DNA from: Gammaproteobacteria bacterium
GTDB lineage: Bacteria; Pseudomonadota; Gammaproteobacteria; Pseudomonadales; Azotimanducaceae
NCBI GenBank assembly: GCA_021773565.1
Contig: JAJFJZ010000014.1
Location: 1 to 61,896, forward strand
Direction of reading: 5' to 3'
DNA: 61,896 nucleotides
The translations under genes and the position numbers were made by a program. Shown here piece by piece: positions 17,694 through 27,214 of this stretch. The notes beneath the pieces are model-generated. The model did not search any database and was not told the origin of the DNA. It saw only the letters and a list, made by a program, of their open reading frames with translations. Numbering within the stretch: position 1 is the first letter of the stretch; every line of letters starts with the position of its first letter.

Positions 17694-17920
17694 CCCCGGA
17701 TGGCTGTTGCTGCCCACGATATAAGGCATGCCACCGGGAATTAGCAGTCTGTGCCACTGTTTAAGGGGAAACTTGAGCAACAATCCACAAAAATGCTTAC
17801 ATATTTATACTTGATCGCGGTGTACTCGAGGGGGAGCTTTGGCATAATGACCAACTCTTTAGATGCATGTTCACTTATTATCCCCGTTCAATAACACTAA
17901 ACTAAACGAGAACTCTGGCA

Positions 17921-19486
17921 TTGGATAAAAACATAGACACCCCAACTACCTATACCGATTTGAGCGCTGCCAGGCTGGCAGAAATGTCTGTATTGCGCGG
18001 GGAGACTCAGCTAGCCGCAAATGGTGCATTGGTAGTTGCTACAGGAAAACGCACCGGTAGATCTCCACTGGATCGTTTTATCGTGGATGAGCCAAGCACT
18101 TCTGAATCCATCGACTGGGGTGTAATTAACCGGCCAATAGCCATGGATGTTTTTGAGGCTTTATGGGATCGGGTTCAGGCCTATGTAAGTGACAACGACA
18201 GTTTTGTATCACACCTGCATGTTGGTGCAGACCCGGACCACTATTTGCCCATTGAAGTAACAACTGAAACGGCGTGGCACGGTTTGTTTGGGTTAGACAT
18301 GTTTATTAATGCTGATCGCTTCAACCCGAAAGGCAAGGAAGTATGGCAAATTGTCAACGCCCCCTCTTTTGTGTGTCAGCCCGAGCGCGACGGAACGCAC
18401 AGCGATGGTGTGGTAATGCTGAATTTTGCGCAAAGAAAAGTTCTTCTTGCTGGAATGCGATATGCCGGAGAAATGAAAAAGAGCATGTTTTCAGTACAGA
18501 ATTTTCTGCTACCTGAAAAAGATGTGCTCTCAATGCACTGTTCCGCAAATGTCGGAAAAAATGACGAAGTGACCCTGTTTTTTGGGCTTTCAGGCACCGG
18601 TAAAACCACCCTCTCTGCGGATCCCGCTCGAAGCCTGATTGGAGATGATGAACACGGCTGGACAAAAGGATCTGTGTTTAATCTGGAGGGGGGTTGTTAT
18701 GCAAAATGCATCGACCTGTCCAGAGAAAACGAACCGGTGATTTTTGACGCAATACGTTTTGGCTCAATCGTTGAGAATGTGGTAATCGACCCCGAATCAA
18801 GAGAGCCCGACTATTCAGACAGCAGTCTCACCGAAAATTCACGTGCCTGTTATCCTCTAGAGCACATCGAAAATCGTGTGATTGAAAATCGGGCCGGTGA
18901 ACCCAATGCCATTATTTTTCTGACCTGTGATGTGAGCGGTGTTTTGCCACCTGTATCACTCCTCTCCAAGGAAGCCGCTGCCTACCACTTTCTGTCAGGC
19001 TACACAGCCGCGGTTGGATCTACTGAAATTGGCTCCACCGAAGCCTATTCAGCTACATTTTCTACCTGCTTTGGGGCACCGTTTTTTCCGCGTCCTGCGG
19101 GAGTGTATGCCGATTTGTTAATTAAGCGCATTGAAGAGTTTGGCTCACAGGTATATCTGGTAAATACCGGATGGACCGGCGGCGGTTACGGCGTGGGGAG
19201 CAGATTTAGCATACCTACTACCAGGGCAATTATTGCGGCAATTCAGAAGGGCAGCCTTAAAAATGTAGAAACCGAACATCTGAACACCCTGAATCTTGCT
19301 ATCCCGAAACTCGTTGAAGGCGTGGATGCCAATCTATTGAATCCACGTGATACCTGGGCTGACAAAAAGGCCTATGATGAAGCAGCAAGCGTTCTGGCAG
19401 ATAAATTTTCCAACAATTTTACAAAGTTTGAAGTTGATCCTGCCATCCTGGCAGCCGGTCCCCACCAGGGCCAGGCAGCAAACTAA
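17921..19486 (+). CDS. pckA: Phosphoenolpyruvate carboxykinase (ATP)
   Basis: A 521-residue ATP-type PEPCK, the first committed enzyme of gluconeogenesis (oxaloacetate + ATP to PEP + CO2 + ADP). Markers: [14 protein letters not shown], the oxaloacetate-site [12 protein letters not shown], the kinase-type P-loop [22 protein letters not shown], and [12 protein letters not shown]. The start is TTG at 17921; no ATG precedes the conserved block. The 227-base upstream gap holds no gene and I could not fix a promoter there. Confidence 0.95.
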   Translation: MDKNIDTPTTYTDLSAARLAEMSVLRGETQLAANGALVVATGKRTGRSPLDRFIVDEPSTSESIDWGVINRPIAMDVFEALWDRVQAYVSDNDSFVSHLHVGADPDHYLPIEVTTETAWHGLFGLDMFINADRFNPKGKEVWQIVNAPSFVCQPERDGTHSDGVVMLNFAQRKVLLAGMRYAGEMKKSMFSVQNFLLPEKDVLSMHCSANVGKNDEVTLFFGLSGTGKTTLSADPARSLIGDDEHGWTKGSVFNLEGGCYAKCIDLSRENEPVIFDAIRFGSIVENVVIDPESREPDYSDSSLTENSRACYPLEHIENRVIENRAGEPNAIIFLTCDVSGVLPPVSLLSKEAAAYHFLSGYTAAVGSTEIGSTEAYSATFSTCFGAPFFPRPAGVYADLLIKRIEEFGSQVYLVNTGWTGGGYGVGSRFSIPTTRAIIAAIQKGSLKNVETEHLNTLNLAIPKLVEGVDANLLNPRDTWADKKAYDEAASVLADKFSNNFTKFEVDPAILAAGPHQGQAAN

Positions 19487-19525
19487 ACCAATCCGGATAC
19501 GTAATCTGGCAGGGAGACTACGATT

Positions 19526-21100
19526 CTGCAAGACAAGCAATTTCGAACATGCCTTGCTGCATTTGATAACCAGCATAAACACACCCTATCCAGGCTTATT
19601 AGAGGGATAGAGAAGGAAAGCCTGCGCGTACAACCCGGCGGTGAACTTTCCCTGGCACCACACCCCGAGGCACTGGGCTCAGCACTAACACACCCCAGAA
19701 TCACCACAGATTTTTCTGAAGCACAGCTGGAACTGATTACGGCTACGCATTCATCGGCACAGGCAGCGCTGGACGAGTTAACAGAAACCCACTGCTACAT
19801 CTATCGCCACATTGAAGACGAACTGCTGTGGGCGGCCAGTATGCCCTGTGTGCCTCCCTCAGACGACGCTATACCGCTGGGGAAATTCGGCAGCTCAAAT
19901 ATTGGCAGGGTTAAAAATATCTATCGAAGAGGGCTCGGCCTGCGTTATGGGCGCCTAATGCAAACTATTTCGGGCATTCACTACAATTTTTCCATTCCAC
20001 AGGAAGCCTGGGATATTTTGGCAAGCGCCCGTGGTGAAGACAACACCCAGTCCTTCAGAACCAGGGCCTATTTCGAGTTAATCAGAAATTTCAGGCGTAA
20101 TAGCTGGTTGCTCATTTTGTTATTCGGTGCATCTCCTGCTATCTGCAAATGTTTTATACAAAACCAGAAACACAATCTGCGCGATTTTGATGAAGCAACA
20201 CTCTATGCACCCTGGGGTACCTCCCTGCGCATGGGTAACCTGGGTTATCAATCGGATGCTCAGTCCGAGTTGCACATTTCCTATAATTGTCTGGAAGCAT
20301 ACGCACGCTCAATGCACCACGCCCTGAGCACCCCTTTTGACGGGTACGCAAACGCCGGGGTAAAACACAAGGGCGAGTACCAACAACTTAATACCAATCT
20401 TATCCAGATAGAAAACGAGTTTTACGGCACTATTCGACCGAAGAGAACGGCTAAATCGGGTCAACGACCGTTAACTGCCCTAACCCAGGAAGGTGTGGAA
20501 TACGTAGAGGTACGCTGTCTGGACCTGAACCCGTTTTTGCCGGTCGGCATCGATACCACTGAAATTAAGTTTCTTGATACCTTCCTGTTGCATTGTCTGT
20601 TCTCGTCCAGTAGCAATGATAGCCCTGAAGAATCCCAGGAAATGCAGGCCAATCAGCTGATGGTGGTGGAACGGGGAAGGCAGCCGGGTATTACGTTGCG
20701 TAAAAATGGAGAGCAAAAGTCTCTGGACACCTGGGCAACACAACTACTTAGTGAATGCAGGGAAATTGCGACAGTCCTGGACAGCGACAACGGCAAATAC
20801 CTTGCCGCAACAAAGGCGCAACAGGAAAAGCTTGAGGATTTCTCCCTAACGCCCTCGGCGCAGATTCTAACGGCAATGGAAACGGAAAAACTTTCATTTT
20901 CCGAGTTTGTTATCAAGCAATCCAGTCTACACAAGGCAAGTTTCGCAGAGTGCGGATGGTGTGATGGCAGTCTGGAAAAGATGGAACAGCTGGCCGTACA
21001 ATCTCTGGAACGTCAACGCGAAATTGAGGCAGGTGACACCCAGGACCTTGATACCTTTATCGCAAACTACTTAAAATTACCTCAACTGAGCGATCTATGA
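19526..21100 (+). CDS. gshA: Glutamate-cysteine ligase
   Basis: First step of glutathione synthesis: Glu + Cys + ATP to gamma-glutamylcysteine. The first in-frame ATG (19841) would remove about 105 residues that are clearly conserved in GshA: RGIEKESLRV, HPEALGSALTHPRITTDFSEAQLELIT. The frame opens at a TAA at 19502-19504, so the start must be non-ATG: CTG at 19526 or ATT at 19523, both correctly spaced from AGGGAG at 19511. This gives about 524 residues, close to E. coli GshA. Other markers: LMQTISGIHYNFS and RNFRRNSWLL. It follows pckA by 39 bases. Confidence 0.9.
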   Translation: MQDKQFRTCLAAFDNQHKHTLSRLIRGIEKESLRVQPGGELSLAPHPEALGSALTHPRITTDFSEAQLELITATHSSAQAALDELTETHCYIYRHIEDELLWAASMPCVPPSDDAIPLGKFGSSNIGRVKNIYRRGLGLRYGRLMQTISGIHYNFSIPQEAWDILASARGEDNTQSFRTRAYFELIRNFRRNSWLLILLFGASPAICKCFIQNQKHNLRDFDEATLYAPWGTSLRMGNLGYQSDAQSELHISYNCLEAYARSMHHALSTPFDGYANAGVKHKGEYQQLNTNLIQIENEFYGTIRPKRTAKSGQRPLTALTQEGVEYVEVRCLDLNPFLPVGIDTTEIKFLDTFLLHCLFSSSSNDSPEESQEMQANQLMVVERGRQPGITLRKNGEQKSLDTWATQLLSECREIATVLDSDNGKYLAATKAQQEKLEDFSLTPSAQILTAMETEKLSFSEFVIKQSSLHKASFAECGWCDGSLEKMEQLAVQSLERQREIEAGDTQDLDTFIANYLKLPQLSDL

Positions 21101-21209
21101 TCACCAGGGAGCACAAATTTTCCACCTCGCTTCAAATAGTTACGCGAATTGGTTGACCCAGAAATTTCAGCCGGTACCCTTCGCGCTTCACATTTAAGAA
21201 CCAGGGCGC

Positions 21210-21692
21210 ATGAACAGTAGAGATTGGGCATTATCCACATTGACCGTCATAGCAGTATTACTGGCGGGAGCACAATATATGGAACATATACTGCTGCTGG
21301 ACCCGTGCCCCCTGTGCATGATGCAAAGAGTCTGGTTCATACAAATCGGGCTGATTGCCTGCCTTGGCATAGCTACCAACCCCAGATTACGCATATATCC
21401 GTTGTTGTCCTTTCTCGGTGCCCTCACCGGAGGTGGATTCAGTATCAGGCAATTGTATTTGCAAAGCCTTCCACCTGATGAAGTACCACTTTGTGGGCCA
21501 GACCTTGCCTATATGCTGGATGTATTTCCACTTGGTGACACCTTAAGCGCCATGGTCATGGGTGGAGGCAGTTGTGCACAGGTAGACTGGAGCTTTCTCG
21601 GCCTATCCATAGCGGCGTACGCCCTGCTGGGCTTTGTTACCCTGGCTGCCCTCTCCATTGCACAGTGGAAATCCAGCACCGTCCCCATCTGA
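21210..21692 (+). CDS. dsbB: Disulfide bond formation protein B
   Basis: A 160-residue four-helix inner-membrane protein that reoxidises DsbA with quinone. The first active-site pair is CPLC in LLLDPCPLCMMQR; the second periplasmic loop has the cysteines in VPLCGPD and GGGSCAQ. The TGA stop is inside the first unit of the 23-base tandem repeat, which starts at 21691. Confidence 0.92.
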   Translation: MNSRDWALSTLTVIAVLLAGAQYMEHILLLDPCPLCMMQRVWFIQIGLIACLGIATNPRLRIYPLLSFLGALTGGGFSIRQLYLQSLPPDEVPLCGPDLAYMLDVFPLGDTLSAMVMGGGSCAQVDWSFLGLSIAAYALLGFVTLAALSIAQWKSSTVPI

Positions 21693-21820
21693 GCGGCCTC
21701 TTATCACAGCCTTGAGCGGCCTCTTATCACAGCCTTGAGCGGCCTCTTATCACAGCCTTGAGCGGCCTCTTATCACAGCCTTGAGCGGCTTTTCATAACA
21801 GCCCTGAGCGGCTCTTGTAA
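21691..21820 (+). repeat. 23-bp tandem repeat array (5 full units + part)
   Basis: The unit GAGCGGCCTC + TTATCACAGCCTT occurs four times perfectly (21691, 21714, 21737, 21760), then a diverged fifth copy (21783, ending ACAGCCCT) and a partial sixth (21806). The GAG-CGGC-CTC part is a small inverted repeat. Unit ends overlap the dsbB stop. The same family reappears at 55412 in the opposite orientation. Confidence 0.95.
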
Positions 21821-21845
21821 AAAGTAAATGCATTGTAAGACCGCA

Positions 21846-21873
21846 TTGAAAAAGTCCTTTAGCGGTGTATAGT
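21846..21873 (+). promoter_or_regulatory. Likely sigma-70 promoter of parA
   Basis: TTGAAA (21846-21851) and TATAGT (21868-21873), both five of six consensus bases, are 16 bases apart. The AT-rich leader of about 50 bases that follows has repeated AATAA/ATAATA tracts and no obvious ribosome-binding site. Confidence 0.6.
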
Positions 21874-21931
21874 TACAAGATCATCCGATAATAAACATTA
21901 GATAATAATAACATTTACAAAGACACTATCG

Positions 21932-22687
21932 ATGAACGTGAGACACACCAAACAGATATTGGTGGTCAACGGCAAGGGAGGCTGCGGAAAGACCACGATT
22001 GCAACAAACCTGGCGGCTGCATACGCCTGTCGGGGGCACTCTGTTGTACTCAAGGATCAAGACCACCAGGCTTCCAGTAGCCATTGGCATGCCCAGCGCA
22101 ACCCAGGGTTGCCCGCTATTACTTTGGTTGAGAGCCATCAGCGCAGCGCTATGTATGAAACACGCGCGTTTCAGACACGTTCACTGGTCACCTCAGACTA
22201 TGTAATTATTGACAGCCCCTCTGTATTCGGAGATTTACATTTTGGCGAACTGCTAAAAAATATGGACGCGATAATCGTTCCCATTCTTCCTTCGCCCTTC
22301 GACATCCGTGCAAGTTCCCGTTTTCTGGCGGAATTGTTAACGCATCGCAATTATCGCGCCCGGCCCATTCCGGTTTGTGTTGTTGCAAACCGGGTAACGC
22401 AAAATTCGAGCGGTCACGAAAAGCTAAAGCATTTTCTGAAATGCCTGGACGTCCCGGGTGTTGCCACATTACATGACATGGCGCTCTACACAAATATGGC
22501 AGAACAGGGCACCGGCATTATGGACTCCTGTAACAAAAACCTGGGTGAGCAGGACATAGCCCAGTGGCAGGCCCTGCTAGGCTGGCTCGATTCACAACTT
22601 TCGGACCAGCAAATATCCCCTGCATCCAAAGGCCCAAAATCCGCTTCGCGAAGAGATTCCGCTTTTAAGTTCACAGTAAAGGCCTGA
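21932..22687 (+). CDS. Orphan ParA-family ATPase
   Basis: A 251-residue ParA/MinD-type ATPase. It has the deviant Walker A KGGCGKTTIATNLA with the signature Lys, a Walker A'-like VVLKDQDHQASSSHWH and the Walker B VIIDSPS. The usual DxDPQ is DQDHQ here. The tail beyond residue 225 is Ser/Lys-rich and probably disordered. No ParB gene lies nearby. Such orphan ParAs position chemoreceptors, carboxysomes, plasmids or other cargo. It begins about 110 bases after the 23-bp repeat array. Confidence 0.8.
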   Translation: MNVRHTKQILVVNGKGGCGKTTIATNLAAAYACRGHSVVLKDQDHQASSSHWHAQRNPGLPAITLVESHQRSAMYETRAFQTRSLVTSDYVIIDSPSVFGDLHFGELLKNMDAIIVPILPSPFDIRASSRFLAELLTHRNYRARPIPVCVVANRVTQNSSGHEKLKHFLKCLDVPGVATLHDMALYTNMAEQGTGIMDSCNKNLGEQDIAQWQALLGWLDSQLSDQQISPASKGPKSASRRDSAFKFTVKA

Positions 22688-22756
22688 GACACAAAAATAC
22701 TCAACGGCGTAGTCTCGTTTCTGGCATGCTAGCGCCCACTACCCGCAGTAACTCTA

Positions 22757-24697
22757 ATGATTACCCTAAAAAAAGTTAGCATATGGCGAGGTGAAAACGA
22801 GATTTTTACCGAACTCAATCTCGCGTTTCATCCCGGCCAGAGAGTGGGAATATTCGGTCGCAATGGCGCTGGAAAATCCACCCTGTTCGCCTTGCTCACC
22901 GGAGATATAGGCGCTGACAAGGGTGATTTAAGCATTCCCGGGTCCTGGCGCCTTGCGCACTTACAACAGGATACCCTGCCTGTAAGTACTACCGCGCTGG
23001 ATTGGGTGCTGGACGGGGACACTGTATTGCGCAAACTTGAGGCGGATATCAAACGGGCAGATGCTCAGCGCAAACATGAACAACTTGCTCAACTTTATGC
23101 CCGTCTGGAAGACATAGACGGGTATACCGCACCCGCACGCGCCGCTGAGATACTCAATGGCCTGGGCTTTTCATCATCCGAGTTTGACAAGCCGTATAAC
23201 GAATTTTCAGGGGGCTGGCGTATTCGCCTGAATTTGGCTCAAACCCTGATGTGTCCGTCTGACTTTCTGCTGCTGGACGAACCTACCAACCACCTGGATC
23301 TGGTTACCACACTCTGGCTTGAATCCTGGTTGCTACGATACGACGGCACCGTACTCGTGATTGCTCACGATCGTGACTTTTTAAATACCGTATCCACACA
23401 TATTGCCCACCTTGCAAATAAGTCGATCAGGATATATCGGGGTAATTTCGAAAATTTTGAACGCGTAAGAGGTGAGCAACTGCTTGCAGAAGAGGCGGCC
23501 TACAACAGGCAGGCGCGAGAGATAAAACACATGCAGAAGTTTATCGATCGCTTTCGTGCCAAGGCCACCAAAGCCAAACAGGCACAAAGCCGCATAAAAG
23601 CGCTGGATCGAATGACGCTACTGGCACCCGCCTATACTGATTCTCCCTACCAGTTCAGCTTTCCCAACCCGGACAGGTTACCGCAGGAATTGTTGCGTCT
23701 GGAAAGAGCTAATTTAGGCTACGGCGAAACCATCGTCCTCAGCGGGGTAAAGCTGGAATTGTTTCCGGGTAGTCGCACCGGAATTCTCGGCGCAAATGGC
23801 ACCGGCAAGAGCACTTTGGTAAAAGTACTTGCTGATGAGCTGCCCATACTATCGGGCGAGCTGATACGCGATAGCCAGTACAACAGGCAAAGTGGCGCTA
23901 TTGGCTACTTTGCGCAACATCAAATTGAACAGCTGGACAGCTCTGCCTCCGGTCTCGATCTGCTGAAACGCTACGAAACAGAAAGCGCTTCAGCATCACG
24001 CACCACCACCCAGGCGCTTAGAAACTATTTGGGTGGCTGGGGTTTCCCGGGAGACATGGCTACACGCGCTTGCGGCCAACTGTCTGGAGGCGAGCGCGCC
24101 AGACTGGTGCTGTGTCTAATTGCCTGGCAAAAACCGGCCATGTTGCTTTTGGATGAGCCCACCAATCATCTCGATCTGGATATGCGCCATGCACTTGCCG
24201 TCGCTCTTCAGGCTTATGAAGGTGCGCTGATAATTGTAAGTCACGACAGACATCTGATGGGCCAGGTCGCAGATGACTTTCTCGTAACGGAAAATGGACA
24301 CGTTCAACATTACCGGGGAGATCTGGAAAACTATACTGCAGAACTAAAAACGCAAAAATCTGCTCAACGCGAACCAGGTGCCCTGTCCAAACGCGACAAA
24401 CGTCGACAATCCGCCGATGCCCGCGCCAAATCCAAAGCCCTGCGTGACAATATTCGCATTACCGAGCAAAAAATCACCCGGCTCACCAGTCAGTTACAAA
24501 AATGTATTCAAAAACTGGAAGATCCCACCCTGTATCACACGGCCAGTGCTTGTACTGACGCGGAAAAACTTAAACAGGATAAATCGAAAATTCGCGAGTT
24601 AACTCTGGAACAGAGCACTACCAAAAGCAAAATCCTGGAGCTGGAGGAACAGTGGCTGGAGTATCAGGAGCAGCTTCAGCGTACTGAAGAGGCTTGA
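22757..24697 (+). CDS. ABC-F family ATPase YheS-like
   Basis: A 646-residue protein with two fused ATP-binding cassettes and no membrane segments, hence ABC-F. Domain 1: GRNGAGKST, signature FSGGWRIRLNLA, LLLDEPTNHLDL. Domain 2: GANGTGKST, signature LSGGERARLVL, LLLDEPTNHLDL. Between them is the linker rich in KATKAKQAQSRIKALDRM. The C-terminus has a Lys/Arg-rich coiled coil. ABC-F proteins act on ribosomes at the E site. YheS is the closest named type, Uup the alternative. Confidence 0.88.
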   Translation: MITLKKVSIWRGENEIFTELNLAFHPGQRVGIFGRNGAGKSTLFALLTGDIGADKGDLSIPGSWRLAHLQQDTLPVSTTALDWVLDGDTVLRKLEADIKRADAQRKHEQLAQLYARLEDIDGYTAPARAAEILNGLGFSSSEFDKPYNEFSGGWRIRLNLAQTLMCPSDFLLLDEPTNHLDLVTTLWLESWLLRYDGTVLVIAHDRDFLNTVSTHIAHLANKSIRIYRGNFENFERVRGEQLLAEEAAYNRQAREIKHMQKFIDRFRAKATKAKQAQSRIKALDRMTLLAPAYTDSPYQFSFPNPDRLPQELLRLERANLGYGETIVLSGVKLELFPGSRTGILGANGTGKSTLVKVLADELPILSGELIRDSQYNRQSGAIGYFAQHQIEQLDSSASGLDLLKRYETESASASRTTTQALRNYLGGWGFPGDMATRACGQLSGGERARLVLCLIAWQKPAMLLLDEPTNHLDLDMRHALAVALQAYEGALIIVSHDRHLMGQVADDFLVTENGHVQHYRGDLENYTAELKTQKSAQREPGALSKRDKRRQSADARAKSKALRDNIRITEQKITRLTSQLQKCIQKLEDPTLYHTASACTDAEKLKQDKSKIRELTLEQSTTKSKILELEEQWLEYQEQLQRTEEA

Positions 24698-24754
24698 GTC
24701 GTTCCAGCCAGAGAACCCCGACCGACCTGCTAATAAATCCTGCTATGTCCCCGT

Positions 24755-24773
24755 CAGGCGCATCAAGCGCCTG
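24755..24773. terminator. Possible bidirectional stem-loop between convergent genes
   Basis: CAGGCGC and GCGCCTG form a perfect 7-bp stem with loop ATCAA in the 93-base gap between two convergent genes. There is no T tract on either side, so termination would be weak. Confidence 0.35.
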
Positions 24774-24790
24774 TGTAAAGCGGCTACTTC

Positions 24791-25888
24791 CTAATTGTTC
24801 TTTATTACCTTTTTCTCAACAACTATGTGCGTGGCCTTGTCTTTATCGGTGGTGCGCGTACCGACCTGGCGGACAACTATCTTTTTGTTATCCGAGCCCT
24901 TTGAATCTTCTGTCCAGGTAAAATTGGCGTGCGGAAAACCCATACTGTGTTCGAGTGTGGCTATTTCCAGGTTTTTATTCCGGCCTTTTCGCAAAACCGT
25001 TACCTTATGCAAGGCATCATTATTTTTCGACAATTGCTCTAATGCGCTTTCGGCCGATTCAACATCCTCACCATTAATACGCTTAACTACATCACCCGCC
25101 AAAAAGCCGTTTTCCTCCCGGCTGTCAGAAATTACGAGTACGCCCTCTTTGACCCCAAAATAGTGTCCCATATCGGCATCAATATCTGATAGTTCAAGAC
25201 TGGTGTGGTGAAGCGGTCCAACTTTCACGTCATCGAAAAACTCAACATCAAAATCCATGTTTGCATCAATATTTCCAAGCTCTCCAAGAAAACTCCACAT
25301 GTTGCCCTTGGAACGGGTAGCTGCGACGTCGGTTTTGACAATTTTCCCACCACTTTCATATACAAGGTTTACCAGCTCACCCTCTTCCAGGTCTTCAAGT
25401 TCACTCATCAGACCTTCCACTGCTTGTTCACCTTTCAGGTCCTTCAGCTGCTTACCGTTGATTTCAAGTACACGATCTCCGGCCGCCAGGCCGGCCTTTT
25501 GCGCACCACTTCCAGGCGTTATGCCAATCAGTTTTACACCGCCCTCATGTTTGTCCGGACCAATGATCAAGCCGAGTTGGGGTCCGCCCTCAAAATTACC
25601 AGCATGCGCCATATCAAATTTGATAATCTCATGCCCATTTTTCCCCAGTTCGCGGATATGTAAGTCTGCAAGGGCTTCAGCCGCCGCATCCATTGCCTCG
25701 CGGGCCATCTCAAGCTCGACAGATATATCCACATCCAGCTTTTGACGTGCCTCTTCAAACTCAGCTCGCGCCATTTCCATTTTTTCACGCGCCGCTTCGA
25801 GTTCCTGGCGTTTTTCTGCTTCTGTAAGCTCGGCAAACGCGCTTGTGGCAAGCAACAACATTGTGGCTATCAGGACCAGGTATTTCAT
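24791..25888 (-). CDS. Secreted double-PDZ protein with N-terminal coiled coil
   Basis: A 365-residue protein with a signal peptide (1-19, ATSAFA), a charged coiled coil (residues about 20-80, rich in EAAREKMEMARAEFEEARQ), a first PDZ domain (about 95-185, with LGLIIGP, ITPGSGAQKAGLAAGDRVL) and a second one (about 235-310, YFGVKEGVLV, GFLAGDVVKRING). There is no trypsin or other catalytic domain. PDZ domains bind C-terminal peptides, so this may sense or present misfolded envelope proteins. It is the last gene of the operon with the ECF sigma and anti-sigma genes, 51 bases after the latter. Confidence 0.75.
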   Translation of the reverse strand: MKYLVLIATMLLLATSAFAELTEAEKRQELEAAREKMEMARAEFEEARQKLDVDISVELEMAREAMDAAAEALADLHIRELGKNGHEIIKFDMAHAGNFEGGPQLGLIIGPDKHEGGVKLIGITPGSGAQKAGLAAGDRVLEINGKQLKDLKGEQAVEGLMSELEDLEEGELVNLVYESGGKIVKTDVAATRSKGNMWSFLGELGNIDANMDFDVEFFDDVKVGPLHHTSLELSDIDADMGHYFGVKEGVLVISDSREENGFLAGDVVKRINGEDVESAESALEQLSKNNDALHKVTVLRKGRNKNLEIATLEHSMGFPHANFTWTEDSKGSDNKKIVVRQVGTRTTDKDKATHIVVEKKVIKNN

Positions 25889-25939
25889 TTTTGTTTCCTC
25901 ATTTTTTCTTTAACGTCAAATTGTGGGTCGCAGCAGTAC

Positions 25940-26566
25940 CTAAAGCGTATATTTCGCTGGAATTCCCGTTTGTGTTTGTTCCATGGCAATCATTGAGCGC
26001 AAAAGATTTACTCGCTGTTGCCAAAGCTGTTTCAGTTCGGGCGAATAGGGAGTAATGGCATACGTAAGTTGGCCAATCCGGGCGTCGATATCGCTGATAC
26101 GCTGCAGCAAGGCCGCGCGTGTACCTGTGTTCACAAAATAACCCCTACTGGTATTTTTCATACTTCTCTCAAGCGATTGAGATTCGGCGATCAATGCGTA
26201 CAGCTCGTTTTCAGGTGCAGTCGCCGTATCGTTCAGGTTTGCAAGCCGCATACCCGGATCGAGGTTTTCCGTTTCAAAACCAGGTAATCGGGAAAAGCTC
26301 AATAGAGCGGCAAGAAATACGCTGGCAGCCATCGCTAGCAACCACTTGTTATTCTGCACAAAAGTAGGGCGTTGCCTGTTATCCAGTTTTGCAGCTATGT
26401 TTTGCCAAACATAAGCAGGCGGATGTACTTCGGAAATGCTCCTCAGATCATCCCGAACCCTGTTCAAACGTTCCAGATCAGCTTCGACCTCCGGTTCCCT
26501 GTCGGATACCGGTGGCCTTGCATCACGACGCTCCAGCAAGGCTATGAGGTATTTTTCGTGATCCAT
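25940..26566 (-). CDS. Probable anti-sigma factor, single membrane span
   Basis: A 208-residue protein with a cytoplasmic N-terminal half (about 1-75), one membrane segment (WLLAMAASVFLAALLSF, about 77-93) and a periplasmic C-terminal half of about 110 residues. The layout and its place directly after an ECF sigma factor indicate an anti-sigma factor; there is no zinc motif (HxxxCxxC), so it is not of the ZAS class. Its first 44 bases overlap the end of the sigma gene in another frame, which implies coupled translation. Confidence 0.7.
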   Translation of the reverse strand: MDHEKYLIALLERRDARPPVSDREPEVEADLERLNRVRDDLRSISEVHPPAYVWQNIAAKLDNRQRPTFVQNNKWLLAMAASVFLAALLSFSRLPGFETENLDPGMRLANLNDTATAPENELYALIAESQSLERSMKNTSRGYFVNTGTRAALLQRISDIDARIGQLTYAITPYSPELKQLWQQRVNLLRSMIAMEQTQTGIPAKYTL

Positions 26567-27131
26567 CTACTTCACCAATTTTTGCCAATTGCGCATATGC
26601 GCGTGCGAGCTGGGTTTTTGAAAAACTCACGCTCTTTCCAAAAAAACTTCCGATTTCATTGTGCGTATATCCCTCAACATCGTGCAGCCAGACCACAACC
26701 CTTGCCTGCTCGGGTAATTTATCAAGCGCCGACTGCAAATCAGAAACGAGATCCACTCTTTCACTGTGATGGTGGGTATCCTGCTGTTCAAAATCACCCG
26801 GGCCAGAGCCTGATTCACCGCTGCTATCAATAAAGACGCGGCGTTTGTGCCAGGGCGAACGCAATTGCATAAAACAAAGGTTCACCGCTATTTTTTTTAC
26901 CCACCCGACAAACGCAGCGGGTTCACGTAGCGAAGCGGCTTTTTCAAATACGTCAATAAACGTATCCTGGGTAATCTCCGCAGCCAACTGATCATCGTTA
27001 AGTAGTCGCAAGGCCAAACTGTAAACAAACGAAGACAGCTGTACGTATACCTTTTCGAGCGCCGCGCGTTCACCGTTCTGCAGATCGCGAATGATAGTTT
27101 CATCGACTTTTATGTATTGAAATCGCGACAT
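26523..27131 (-). CDS. ECF-type sigma-70 family RNA polymerase sigma factor
   Basis: A 202-residue sigma factor with region 2 (about 20-90: VYVQLSSFVYSLALRLL, AEITQDTFIDVFEKA, FVGWVKKIAVNL) and region 4 (about 125-185: LDKLPEQARVVVWLHDVEGY, SVSFSKTQLARAYAQL). The missing regions 1 and 3 are normal for the ECF class. Start ATG at 27131. It is the first gene of an operon with its putative anti-sigma factor and the PDZ protein. Signal unknown; by analogy with RpoE systems, envelope stress is a reasonable guess. Confidence 0.9.
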   Translation of the reverse strand: MSRFQYIKVDETIIRDLQNGERAALEKVYVQLSSFVYSLALRLLNDDQLAAEITQDTFIDVFEKAASLREPAAFVGWVKKIAVNLCFMQLRSPWHKRRVFIDSSGESGSGPGDFEQQDTHHHSERVDLVSDLQSALDKLPEQARVVVWLHDVEGYTHNEIGSFFGKSVSFSKTQLARAYAQLAKIGEVDGSRKIPHSLAGAS

Positions 27132-27214
27132 TACAAGTTAGATGCGTTGATCGTAAAAAGGGTCGCAGCTATAAGACAAAATGTGAGAAAAATCTCGTCC
27201 AAACGCTATTACCC

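Noticed and set aside
24755-24773. Hairpin between convergent genes as a strong terminator
   Set aside because: Stem is perfect but there is no T tract on either side; kept only as a low-confidence feature.
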